Virus record (IMG/VR): IMGVR_UViG_3300042991_000074
Span: 1-21,809 of that record
From: a virus
Length of the DNA: 21,809 nt
Direction: 5' to 3' (one strand)
Made by a program: the position numbers and the translations under genes. Every line of letters starts with the position of its first letter. The first letter of the stretch is position 1. The notes below the pieces were generated by a model. The model searched no databases and was not told where the DNA came from. It saw only the letters and a list, made by a program, of their open reading frames with translations. This document shows, one piece after another, positions 5,651-14,176 of this stretch.

Positions 5651-7963
5651 ATGGAAGAGCTCGCTAATATTGATAAGATAAAAGCTGACGGACGAGGCGG
5701 GTTATCGCTCTACCAACTCGAAAGCCTAATGTCTGATATCCGGTATCAACCGCTCTGGCGGGATGAAGCGGACACCTGCGGAGATTTTTACGACGGACAT
5801 CAGCTCACCACGGAACGGCTGGCACGGATGACCAGACTCGGCATCCCGCCGCTTATCACAAACCTGATCGCCCCTGTAATTAACTCCGTCCTGGGCCAAG
5901 AGGCTAAAGCGCGTACCGATTGGCGCGTGACCGAAGCAGATGAAGCAGACCAGGTGCCGGAAGAAATGATGCTGGCACTAAATGCCAAGTTGAATGAGAT
6001 AGAGCGGGAGTCAAGGGCTGACCGTGCTATCTCTGATGCCTACGCGTCTATGATTAAAACAGGTGTCGGGTGGGTTGAGGTGTCACGAGCGACAGATTGT
6101 TTCGCGTACCCGTACCGGGTCGAGTCAGTCCACCGCAACGAAATATGGTGGGATTGGCGGTCGAGTCAGCCTGATTTGTCTGATGCAAGATATCTGGTAC
6201 GCAAGCGGCGGTTTGATGTTGATGAACTGGTTGCGTTGATGCCGGAGAAAAAAACGCTCATCGAGGCCGCCGTGTTCGATAATTTCAAAACATGGCAATT
6301 TGAGATCGGCTCACAGTCCATCCATGACTCAGACTTGGCTTATGCTGCACACCTGGAGAGGGTCACTAATATTGACACGATTGAGTGGCGTGATTCTGAT
6401 CGTAAACGAGCGACGCTTTTTGAGGTATGGTATCGGCAATGGGTGCGCGGCAAGGTGCTGGAGTTACCAAATGGGACAGTCGTTAAATTCGATGCCAAGG
6501 ATCCACAACACGCTATAGCTGTATCTCAGGGATATGTTACTCCGCAGGTGAAAACGTATTCAGATATTCGGGTGGCATTCTTCCTCGGTTGTCACCGGCT
6601 CTACGATATGCCCACTCCATACCCGCACCGTTTTTTTCCGTATGTCCCGTTTTTTGGCTACAAAGAGGACTCGTCGGGGGTGCGGTATGGCATGATTCGC
6701 AGCATGATTTCTCCGCAGGATGTAGTCAATTCGGCTGATGCTAAAATGCACTGGCTTTTAAACTCGCGGCGAATTATCGCAACCAGTGATGCTATTGACC
6801 TGAGTTTTAACTCATGGCGGCAGGTTCAAGACCAGATTTCAAGCCCAGCCGGTGTCGTTTTGCTTGACCCTACCAAGCCGCAAGCAAAATTCACCGTAGA
6901 ATCCGAGTTTACCTTGAGCGCCCAGCAGTTCAGCCGCCGGATGCAAGCGGCGGCTGACATTGAGAACGCAGGGGGGATTTACAAGGCCGCTTTGGGTAAG
7001 GAGAGCGCGGCAGCGTCCGGGATCGCCATTAACAGCCTGATCGAGCAGACCGGGGTCATGATGGCTGAGATTAACGACAACGCTTCTTTTGCACGTCGTC
7101 AAGTAGGGGAGATACTGTTCTCTTTGCAGCTTGAAGATATGGGGCAAAAAGAGACGCGGGTTGCGATCAAGAAACACGGGAAAAAATCTATCGTCACCTT
7201 GAATCAGCGAGTGCATGACCAGATAGGAACGGAAGCAATAGAGAATGATGTGTCCACGGTAAAGGCAAAGGTGACGCTGACAGACATCCCGACTACCCCG
7301 TCATTCAAAGCCCAGCAGTTGGCCATCCTTTCCGAGGTTGCAAAGTCATTACCGGCTGAGATGCAAGCCGTTTTTGTCCCAGCGATGATACTATTATCAG
7401 ACGCACCAGACAAGGAAGACCTGGCCGAAGAGATACGCAAGATGGCAGGACTTGGGCCGAAATTAGACGACGAGGAGCAGGCCGCAGCCGATGCCAAGTC
7501 CGCCGAAGCCTCCGCCGCCGCCGCCGCACTTGAACAGCGAACAAACGAGGCCAATGTAAAGTTGCTGGAGGCGAAAGTTGACCAGCTTGTCAAGCAGAGC
7601 GACAAAACCGTCGCGGAGACAGTTGCGGAAATGGTGAAGGCTATCTACGCAAGTATGCAGGCCGGCCAGGTAGTAGCAACCGTACCGCACGTTGCGCCGA
7701 TTGCCGATGAACTGCTACGGTCGGCGGGATTTCCAGATGCACACAGTCCTGATATCTCCCCAGAATTACAGGCGCAAGCAATGCCAGATGGCAGCACCAC
7801 AGAACAACCATTACCAGCATCCCCTTTTGTCGGAGAGCAGACAGGGATTGAGACGATGCGAAACGATGGAGTACAGCAACCCTTCGGAAATCCCGAAGCC
7901 TCGCTTGATCTTGGCGCGCAAGATCAAAACTCGCCTACGGGCGCAATCGTTGGCCCGGCGTAA
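5651..7963 (+). CDS. Portal protein, P22 gp1-like
   Basis: Forms the dodecameric ring at one capsid vertex through which DNA enters and leaves, docking terminase and the neck proteins. The 770-aa length and the N-terminal organisation (FYDGHQL, PPLITNLIAPVINSVLGQE, then a long mixed core) match P22-type portals rather than the shorter HK97-type. Residues about 606-680 are an Ala/Glu/Lys-rich helix that would form the barrel reaching into the capsid, as in P22. The remaining C-terminus is Pro/Gln-rich and probably flexible. The ATG at 5651 lies nine bases after the terminase stop, with AAGG just upstream. Confidence 0.92.
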   Translation: MEELANIDKIKADGRGGLSLYQLESLMSDIRYQPLWRDEADTCGDFYDGHQLTTERLARMTRLGIPPLITNLIAPVINSVLGQEAKARTDWRVTEADEADQVPEEMMLALNAKLNEIERESRADRAISDAYASMIKTGVGWVEVSRATDCFAYPYRVESVHRNEIWWDWRSSQPDLSDARYLVRKRRFDVDELVALMPEKKTLIEAAVFDNFKTWQFEIGSQSIHDSDLAYAAHLERVTNIDTIEWRDSDRKRATLFEVWYRQWVRGKVLELPNGTVVKFDAKDPQHAIAVSQGYVTPQVKTYSDIRVAFFLGCHRLYDMPTPYPHRFFPYVPFFGYKEDSSGVRYGMIRSMISPQDVVNSADAKMHWLLNSRRIIATSDAIDLSFNSWRQVQDQISSPAGVVLLDPTKPQAKFTVESEFTLSAQQFSRRMQAAADIENAGGIYKAALGKESAAASGIAINSLIEQTGVMMAEINDNASFARRQVGEILFSLQLEDMGQKETRVAIKKHGKKSIVTLNQRVHDQIGTEAIENDVSTVKAKVTLTDIPTTPSFKAQQLAILSEVAKSLPAEMQAVFVPAMILLSDAPDKEDLAEEIRKMAGLGPKLDDEEQAAADAKSAEASAAAAALEQRTNEANVKLLEAKVDQLVKQSDKTVAETVAEMVKAIYASMQAGQVVATVPHVAPIADELLRSAGFPDAHSPDISPELQAQAMPDGSTTEQPLPASPFVGEQTGIETMRNDGVQQPFGNPEASLDLGAQDQNSPTGAIVGPA

Positions 7964-7987
7964 GGGCAGCAGGAGGAGGTCGGTAAA

Positions 7988-8956
7988 ATGAGTAAGGAAT
8001 ATGACATGGACGCAATGGCTGATATGAGTATTGATGAGATCGACGCTATAGCAAATGGAACTGCAGGAGACAGCGGCACGTCAAACGCGGATACCGAGCA
8101 AGGCGCAGAGCTTGGAGACGGAGAACAGGTTGTAAAAAGCGCATCAACCGGCGCATCCGACACAGAAGGCCATGGTGGAGTAGAGACAAAGAGCGGAAAA
8201 GGGACAATCCCTTATGCTGTCCTCAAGGAAACTCGTGAGGAATTGGCGGATATGAAACGCCGCTTTGAGGCACTACAATCAAAGCCATATCAGGCTGTCA
8301 TCCCTGAAAATCATGCCGAGGTGGTAGCCGCTACTCATGCCAGCCTGGCCGAGTTGAGTGAGAAATTCGAGACTGGCGACATTGAGTGGGAGGACTACCA
8401 AAAGCAACTGGCAATCCTGACCGTAGAACGAGAAAACTTGCTGGCGGCCAGGATTAAGGCCGAGATTTCAAGCGAAATGCAGGCGGAGCAGGCGCAGATG
8501 GCGGAGAACAAGGCCAAAGAAGCATGGTCTGGCGCTGTGTCAACATTTCTGTCAAGCAAGCAAGACGGAATTGACTATAACGCTGACACGGCCAAATACG
8601 CCGAGCTTGACGAAGCTGTCAAGATGTTTGCGAATAGCCCGGCGAATGCCAATAAGGACTACCAGTGGTTTTTGTCTAAGGCTCATCGGGAGGTCATGGA
8701 GAACAACGGCATTACCCCGGCGGCAAAGCAAACGCAGGGGAGTATTCTTGCTCCAGCCAGTCGGAACAACGGGCAAGCGGGCGGACAACTCGATCAGGGG
8801 AAAGCCCCGTTCAATTCGTTGAGTGACCTGCCGGGCGGGATGATTCCGGACGGGTCTGACGTGGAGCAGATATCGCAACTCTCCGGGTCGGCCTTGACAA
8901 ATCGTTTCCTGAATGACCCAGGTCAGATAGATAAGTTGCTGGCCTCGCTCAATTAA
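7988..8956 (+). CDS. Capsid scaffolding protein
   Basis: Probably guides coat assembly and leaves before or during packaging. The evidence is position (between portal and coat) and composition: a low-complexity acidic N-terminal third, helical or coiled segments at about residues 78-98 and 144-180 (rich in Glu, Ala, Gln, Met), and a disordered Gly/Asn/Gln-rich stretch before a short C-terminal helix that could contact the coat. No enzymatic motif is seen. A strong AGGAGGAGG lies seven to eight bases before the ATG, fitting high expression. The 322-aa length is close to P22 gp8. Confidence 0.75.
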   Translation: MSKEYDMDAMADMSIDEIDAIANGTAGDSGTSNADTEQGAELGDGEQVVKSASTGASDTEGHGGVETKSGKGTIPYAVLKETREELADMKRRFEALQSKPYQAVIPENHAEVVAATHASLAELSEKFETGDIEWEDYQKQLAILTVERENLLAARIKAEISSEMQAEQAQMAENKAKEAWSGAVSTFLSSKQDGIDYNADTAKYAELDEAVKMFANSPANANKDYQWFLSKAHREVMENNGITPAAKQTQGSILAPASRNNGQAGGQLDQGKAPFNSLSDLPGGMIPDGSDVEQISQLSGSALTNRFLNDPGQIDKLLASLN

Positions 8957-9000
8957 CAGGAAAATCCAATATTTAATTATCAATTCAAGGAGAAAATATA

Positions 9001-10302
9001 ATGGCTCAAACTACCGTTCCAACAGGTTCCGCGATGGCGCGAAAGGTCTATGGCGCAGCACTATTCGCCAAGGTCGTAAGTGCGCCCTCTATTATTAAGG
9101 GCCTTACCGGGCCAGCCCCTAAACAGTCAGACGCAGAGGCAAAATTAAAAGGTCAGACTGTCCCTGATATGCCTATTGTTCGGGTCACCGACCTGTCAAA
9201 ATCAGCGGGTGAGACCGTCAATGTAGATTGTTATGATACTATCAGCGGCAAGCCTATCATGGGCGACCGTAACGCTGAGGGCCAGGGCGAAGCGTTGTCC
9301 TCTTCCAGCCAGGATATTAAGATTGACAATACGACCAAGGTCGTAGATGCTGGCGGCAAGATGGCTCAACAGCGCACGGTCAATCAGTTGCGCGGTATCG
9401 CTATGGCGCAGTTGCTTGGCTACTTTCCCCGTCTGCATAGTCAACAAGCCCTGGTTCATTTGGCCGGGGCGCGTGGCACCCAGACCGGGAAAGACTGGGT
9501 TGTCCCGCTTGACACTGATCCTGACTTTTCAGAGATCATGGTCAATTCTATCACCGCCCCGACCTACAACCGCCATCTTGTTATCAATGGCAACAGTTTT
9601 ACTAATGGCGGGTTACAGCTTGGGAGTATTGCAACGACTGATCTATGGACACTCGGTCACGTTGACGAGTTGGCTACCATCCTGAGCGATCACAATATGG
9701 GTCTTCAGCCGGTCAAGATTGCTGATGACCCAGCCGCCGACGACGAGCCGATTAAGGGTTTGCTTTATCTCACTGAGCGTCAATGGGCGCAGATCAAGGC
9801 CGCTGCTACCGCCGCTAACGGGGTGTCATTCGCAACCGCTACCCAGAACGCTTGGGCGCGTAAGAGTTACGGTTCTAAGCATCCGCTGTTTTCTGGTGAG
9901 TGCATTATGTGGGCCGGTATCCTGATGCGGAAACAGCCGAAATTCTCTATCCGTTTCGCTCCTGGCACCACCGGGGTCAAGTATGTGCCGGTTGCCAACC
10001 GTTACCTTGCCGCTCAGACCACAGCAGACGTGACTATCCCTGCCCTGTCTGGCACCTACGGTGTTGATCGGGCATTGCTTCTTGGTGCTCAGGCCCTTGC
10101 GTATGTCTTTGGGCGGAATCAGGGTTCTGATACCGGGTTCAACTGGATGGAGAACCTGTACAACTTTGAGCGCAACATGGAGGTTGCTGGCGAATCTATG
10201 GGCGGGATGGCTAAGTTGCGGTTTACTTTCGATGATGGCGCAGGCAATAAAGAGCCTACTGATAACGGTGTTTTTGTTATAGACTCCGCCGCGAAGCTGT
10301 AA
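9001..10302 (+). CDS. Major capsid protein, N4 gp56/DUF4043 family
   Basis: Main shell protein. The block MPIVRVTDLSKSAGETVNVD followed by the conserved GDRNAEGQGEALS and a helix-rich QQRTVNQLRG segment is the N4-gp56-like (DUF4043) coat signature, with an expected HK97 fold. Length (433 aa) is normal for that family. AAGGAG precedes the ATG by eight bases and codons are clean, as for an abundant protein. It directly follows the scaffold and precedes a putative decoration protein. Pairing this coat type with a P22-type portal recurs in environmental podoviruses. Confidence 0.9.
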   Translation: MAQTTVPTGSAMARKVYGAALFAKVVSAPSIIKGLTGPAPKQSDAEAKLKGQTVPDMPIVRVTDLSKSAGETVNVDCYDTISGKPIMGDRNAEGQGEALSSSSQDIKIDNTTKVVDAGGKMAQQRTVNQLRGIAMAQLLGYFPRLHSQQALVHLAGARGTQTGKDWVVPLDTDPDFSEIMVNSITAPTYNRHLVINGNSFTNGGLQLGSIATTDLWTLGHVDELATILSDHNMGLQPVKIADDPAADDEPIKGLLYLTERQWAQIKAAATAANGVSFATATQNAWARKSYGSKHPLFSGECIMWAGILMRKQPKFSIRFAPGTTGVKYVPVANRYLAAQTTADVTIPALSGTYGVDRALLLGAQALAYVFGRNQGSDTGFNWMENLYNFERNMEVAGESMGGMAKLRFTFDDGAGNKEPTDNGVFVIDSAAKL

Positions 10303-10326
10303 CGTAAACAGGTAAAGGCAATGAAA

Positions 10327-10349
10327 CAGGGCGGCTAAAAACCGCCCTG
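10327..10349 (+). other. Intergenic hairpin after the coat gene
   Basis: An 8-bp GC-rich stem CAGGGCGG/CCGCCCTG has a CTAAAAA loop and no T-run afterwards. It probably stabilises the abundant coat mRNA or marks a processing site rather than ending transcription. Confidence 0.6.
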
Positions 10350-10382
10350 CAACTAAGAATTTCAAACAAGGAGTAAAATGAT

Positions 10383-10829
10383 ATGAGCTTAACAATTCAG
10401 CCTACATACAACCATGCTATCAGTTCAGGCAGGGGAAACCGTGTTGTCTTCACCAACCAGGCACTTGTCGCTATCGCTTTGGTAGCCGCCGACAAGGTAC
10501 GCATTGTTCGTATCGCCGGTGGCACCAAGATAGACCGCGTGGTTATCAAGACCGCTGGTGATCTTGATTCTGGTACTGGTGTACTTACCGCCCAAATCGG
10601 GTTTGAGCATATCGACGGATCAACGGGGGCATCGCTTACCGATGTGGCCGGAACCGGGGCAAACGCTCTGGCTACCGCAAACGCCACGACTACATATGAG
10701 CTTTGTCCGCCGGTAACGGTAGCCAAGGACTCTTATCTGGTCATCACCTGTGTCGTCGGAGCTAACGCGCAAGCATCAGCCGTCGTGGTTCATGGAAAGG
10801 TTGAGGGCGAGGGCCTTGGCGTAGCGTAA
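10383..10829 (+). CDS. Putative capsid decoration or head-associated protein (148 aa)
   Basis: No family is recognised with certainty. The protein is small and rich in Ala, Val, Thr and Gly, with alternating hydrophobic patterns suggesting a beta-sandwich (for example VRIVRIAGG, DRVVIKTAGD, LVITCVVGA). It has no membrane segment and no catalytic motif. The position right after the coat, framed by two hairpins, is typical for capsid cement/decoration proteins. The ATG at 10383 is chosen because the nearer ATG at 10378 meets a stop after one codon; AAGGAG is upstream. Virion role is inferred from position and composition. Confidence 0.6.
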   Translation: MSLTIQPTYNHAISSGRGNRVVFTNQALVAIALVAADKVRIVRIAGGTKIDRVVIKTAGDLDSGTGVLTAQIGFEHIDGSTGASLTDVAGTGANALATANATTTYELCPPVTVAKDSYLVITCVVGANAQASAVVVHGKVEGEGLGVA

Positions 10830-10852
10830 GTGTAAAAGCGTAAGCATTGAAC

Positions 10853-10883
10853 AAACTTCGCCAGGGTCGCCCTGGCGAAGTTT
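10853..10883 (+). terminator. Strong hairpin with short T-run after the head genes
   Basis: A perfect 14-bp stem (10853-10866 with 10870-10883) has a TCG loop and is followed by TA, with the T-run largely inside the stem. It probably acts as a partial terminator, lowering expression of neck and tail genes relative to coat, since no new promoter is seen after it. Confidence 0.65.
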
Positions 10884-10895
10884 TATGAGGGAGCA

Positions 10896-11294
10896 ATGAG
10901 AGACAAAATGGCAGGGACAATTCGGCAAACAGTATATGGGATCCGGTATATTGGGAACAGAGATAGGCATTTTGACAATCTCTATGGGACGGGACTTACT
11001 TGGATTCCGGGACAGGTTCATAATGTTGAGGAAAAAGCGGCAGAAGCTATGGTTCTTCACGCCGATGTGTACGAGCTTTCAGAAGTTGTCGAAGGTGAGG
11101 CGGTAGCCCGTGCATTTAAAGAAAGCGTTGAGCTTCCAATTCCTCCGATTCTCCCCAGCCTGGAAGGGATGGACGCCCCAGCATTACGAGCTTACGCGCA
11201 AGAGCATTACGGGGAGAACTTACATCACAAGATGAGTGCAGAGAATATGCGCTTGAAGATTGTAAACCTTATCGGTGAGCGTGGGGCGAAATGA
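10896..11294 (+). CDS. Neck-region protein with C-terminal HeH/SAP-like helical motif (132 aa)
   Basis: Unknown function. The N-terminal part (GIRYIGNRDRHFDNLYGTGL then TWIPGQVHNV) matches the general pattern of small phage proteins found between coat and head-tail adaptors. The last 45 residues (LRAYAQEHYGENLHHKMSAE...) look like a HeH/SAP/Rho-N type helix-extended-helix that can bind nucleic acid or act as a docking module. The ATG at 10896 has GAGG five bases upstream; an in-frame ATG at 10908 is an alternative. The stop overlaps the next start (ATGA), indicating coupled translation. Confidence 0.65.
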   Translation: MRDKMAGTIRQTVYGIRYIGNRDRHFDNLYGTGLTWIPGQVHNVEEKAAEAMVLHADVYELSEVVEGEAVARAFKESVELPIPPILPSLEGMDAPALRAYAQEHYGENLHHKMSAENMRLKIVNLIGERGAK

Positions 11295-11902
11295 CGGGCG
11301 ACGACCTAATCCAGATTGCTGTCCCGCGAATAAGCAAGCTGGACTCAACAAGTGGCCTGTCGGCAATAGACGCTTTGAACATTGCCGTCTCGGTCGTGTT
11401 TATGCGATTGTTGCAACGGCGCAGTGCGCTTGTGATATCAACCCTGGCCATAACATCCGCAAGTGGTTCATTCGCATTGCCTACGGGATTCAGGGGGATT
11501 GTTGCTGACCCATATCTAACCCTCACTGATGAGACAATTACACTGCTACCGCTTCCGCAAGGGATGGAGCAAGAGCTTTATGGGGAGTCAGATGTTCCAG
11601 AATATTACAGAGTAGAAGGCCTATCCATCACCGTGTTTCCAGGGACGACGACTGAATATGTTATGCGCGGGCAGTACTTTGTGCATCCAGGGGTACTTAC
11701 GGGCGTCTCCACAGTCCCATGGTTAGGGATGTTCGATGATGTGCTTGTTGACGCAATGATTGAGGCTGTAAGGATTGGCGGGTTCATTGGCGTTATTGCG
11801 AGCCAGCCGTTTATGAATGAGATGTTTATGGCGGTTGATTTAATTTTATCGGAAAGAGATAACCCTGGCCCCGTCTACAATTATCTTAAACTGGAAGGAT
11901 AA
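11291..11902 (+). CDS. Head-tail adaptor-like protein (203 aa)
   Basis: Probably a neck protein joining the portal to the tail. It has a helical N-terminal half (LIQIAVPRISKLD, ALNIAVSVVFMRLLQRRS) and then a beta-rich part with YYRVEGLSITVFPG and YVMRGQYFVHPG, the pattern seen in gp6-like/Gp4-like connector proteins of podoviruses. It shares the ATGA junction with the preceding gene and is followed three bases later by another adaptor-type gene. The family assignment rests on pattern and position, not on a unique motif. Confidence 0.6.
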   Translation: MTGDDLIQIAVPRISKLDSTSGLSAIDALNIAVSVVFMRLLQRRSALVISTLAITSASGSFALPTGFRGIVADPYLTLTDETITLLPLPQGMEQELYGESDVPEYYRVEGLSITVFPGTTTEYVMRGQYFVHPGVLTGVSTVPWLGMFDDVLVDAMIEAVRIGGFIGVIASQPFMNEMFMAVDLILSERDNPGPVYNYLKLEG

Positions 11903-11905
11903 CTA

Positions 11906-12568
11906 ATGGGCACAATATTAGCGTCTGCAATACTGACCAAGGCAAAGACAATAGTCCAAGATTCAACAGGTGTGCGCTGGCAGACCAGTGAGTTGCTTGG
12001 GTGGTTAAACGATGGCCAACGTGCCGTTGTCTCGCTAAAGCCGGATGCCTCGGTGAAGAATATTGCTGTTGCGCTGACTGTCGGGTCTAAACAGACAATC
12101 CCAGCCGACGGAATTGTAATGATTGACGTTGTTCGTAATATGGGCAGCGGGTCAACACCGGGCGCGGCAATACGGAAGATTCAGCGGCATGTCCTTGACG
12201 AGCAGATACCCGACTGGCATACGTCAGCGAAAGCATCTGCGGTCACGTTGTACGCCATGTTTGACCCTCGTAACCAGAAGACATATTATATCTATCCGCC
12301 TGCCGCGTCTGCTACTCAAATTGAAATAGTTTACTCATGCGTCCCTGTTGACGTGGCGACTGAAGCGTCAACCATAACTATCGACGACATCTACGCAGGG
12401 CCGCTTTTGGACTTCGTTCTGTATCGGGCATACTCAAAAGACGCAGAGTATGCTGGCAATGATGGCAGGGCCGCCGCAAGCTACGCCGCATTTTTGCAGA
12501 CATTGGGTGGGAAGGAAAAGGCCGAACAAGAGAATGAAGCACCATCCTCCTCTGCCCAGATGCGATAA
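11906..12568 (+). CDS. Phage adaptor protein, DUF6682-like (220 aa)
   Basis: Probably a connector between head and tail, comparable in role to T7 gp11/P22 gp4. The opening (ILTKAKTIVQDSTGVRW then SELLGWLNDGQRAVV) is the distinctive helical N-terminus of DUF6682-type phage adaptors, followed by a beta-sandwich with TYYIYPPA. GGAAGGA lies eight bases before the ATG. The C-terminus is Glu/Ser-rich and likely flexible. It is directly followed by the nozzle-like gene. Confidence 0.72.
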   Translation: MGTILASAILTKAKTIVQDSTGVRWQTSELLGWLNDGQRAVVSLKPDASVKNIAVALTVGSKQTIPADGIVMIDVVRNMGSGSTPGAAIRKIQRHVLDEQIPDWHTSAKASAVTLYAMFDPRNQKTYYIYPPAASATQIEIVYSCVPVDVATEASTITIDDIYAGPLLDFVLYRAYSKDAEYAGNDGRAAASYAAFLQTLGGKEKAEQENEAPSSSAQMR

Positions 12569-12571
12569 GCC

Positions 12572-14176
12572 GTGCTGATTAATATTAGCAAATTCGGCGG
12601 GGCGATGCCAAAGGTTACGCCTGGGTTGTTGCCAGAAAATGCCGCTCAATATGCGGAGAATTGCAAGACTGACCGTGGCACTTTGCGCCCGTACAAGGCC
12701 AGCACGTTCATTCTCAACCCCCCTAAAAGCGGGGTAATCAAGACTCTCTATCATTACCTTGACCAGTATATCCTCGCGTGGAACACCGAAGTCGATGTGG
12801 CAAGTGGCCCTGTGACTGATGATATCTACAACCGTATTTATTGGACAGGCGATGGAATCCCTAAACTTGCCAACTCTGCAATGTTTACGGCTGGCGGCGG
12901 AACAGATTACCCCAACGACTATTTCCCCCTTGGGGTTCCTGCCCCTACCACTGCCCCCTCGATAGTGGTAACAGGCACCTCAACGACTCCTGCCCTTGAT
13001 GAATCAAGGGCATATGTATTCACCTACGTTACCGCATTTGGTGAGGAAGGCCCCCCAAGCCCTATTTCAAGCATTGTTGTTGTTGGGCCAGGCCAGACTG
13101 TAACTGGTACTTTTATTATTCCTCCTGGTGGCTACAATATAGTGACAAAACGGTTTTACAGAACTGTCACCGGATCCACGTCAACAGAGTTCAGGTTTGT
13201 GGCAGACATTTCAGCGGCCACAACAGAAGCTATTGATGAAGTTGATGCCGATTCATTAGGAGAGGTGTTGCCCTCAACCTATTGGGACGCACCACCGGCT
13301 GATCTTAAAGGGCTTATCGGTCATCCTTCTGGTTTTCTTGCAGGGTTCGTGGGGCGTGACCTGTACCTTTCTGAGGTTTTTCAGCCACATGCCTGGCCGG
13401 ATTCGTACAAAATCCCTTTTGAGCATGACATTGTAGGGTTAGGGGTTTTTGGATCGTCAATTCTCGTTACTACAAAGAGCGTTCCGGCCACTGTAACAGG
13501 GGTTGAACCGTCAAATATGACTGTTGACAAGCTGGCAATACATCAATCTTGCTTGAGTAAGCGTGGGATAGTTAATGTCGGTAATGGGGTAGCTTATCCC
13601 TCTCCTGATGGGTTGATAGTTATCGGGGCAGGATTAGCGAAAAACGCCACAGAGGCCCTTTATACAAAGGAACAATGGGAAGCGTTGCATCCTGAACAGA
13701 TGAAATCCGCCTTCTATGATGGCAAGTTTTATGGGTTTTTTGATTCCCAGGCCATTGTCCTTGACCCGTTAGGCAGCGACGTTATAACTCTTAACGTAAC
13801 AGCCACGGCGGTTTATGTATCGCCACTATATGACGGGCTGTACTGTCAGATAGGAGACGATATTTACCAGGTTGACGCGAATGCCGCTGGTGTTTTGGGC
13901 GATATGTTATGGCGGTCAAAGTTGTTTGTGGCTCAAGACCCGCAAGCGTCACCAGGGGTGGCGAAAGTACGGGCGGGGAGTTACCCGCTTACCTTTAGGC
14001 TGTATGCTGATGGTGTACTGGTTCATACCCAGACGGTAGCGGACAACGAACCGTTTAGGCTGCCGTCTGGGTATCATTTTGAAGAGATGTATTTCGAGAT
14101 AACATCTTCTTACGAGGTTTATTCTGTGGCCGTTGCCTCAACCATATCCGAGCTTGCCAATGCGGTGATGATATGA
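12572..14176 (+). CDS. Tail nozzle/tubular protein B-like (534 aa)
   Basis: Probably forms the distal tail tube or nozzle. The N-terminal signature (ISKFGGAMPKVTPGLLPENA, then AENCKTDRGTLRP) is shared by many podoviral nozzle proteins. The rest is beta-rich with propeller-like repeats (GRDLYLSEVFQPHAWPDSY, DGLIVIGAG, YDGKFYGFF). Residues about 124-227 look like an inserted fibronectin-III or Ig-like domain (AYVFTYVTAFGEEGPPSP). The start is GTG at 12572, three bases after the previous stop. The ribosome site is weak, so translation may be coupled. The first ATG is at 12605, but it would cut into the conserved N-terminus. It overlaps the adhesin gene by ATGA. Confidence 0.75.
   Translation: MLINISKFGGAMPKVTPGLLPENAAQYAENCKTDRGTLRPYKASTFILNPPKSGVIKTLYHYLDQYILAWNTEVDVASGPVTDDIYNRIYWTGDGIPKLANSAMFTAGGGTDYPNDYFPLGVPAPTTAPSIVVTGTSTTPALDESRAYVFTYVTAFGEEGPPSPISSIVVVGPGQTVTGTFIIPPGGYNIVTKRFYRTVTGSTSTEFRFVADISAATTEAIDEVDADSLGEVLPSTYWDAPPADLKGLIGHPSGFLAGFVGRDLYLSEVFQPHAWPDSYKIPFEHDIVGLGVFGSSILVTTKSVPATVTGVEPSNMTVDKLAIHQSCLSKRGIVNVGNGVAYPSPDGLIVIGAGLAKNATEALYTKEQWEALHPEQMKSAFYDGKFYGFFDSQAIVLDPLGSDVITLNVTATAVYVSPLYDGLYCQIGDDIYQVDANAAGVLGDMLWRSKLFVAQDPQASPGVAKVRAGSYPLTFRLYADGVLVHTQTVADNEPFRLPSGYHFEEMYFEITSSYEVYSVAVASTISELANAVMI

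Noticed and set aside
9826-10395. 189-codon minus-strand open frame across the coat gene end
   Set aside because: It is antisense to a strongly supported coat gene, with composition that mirrors it, and no promoter or ribosome site is evident.
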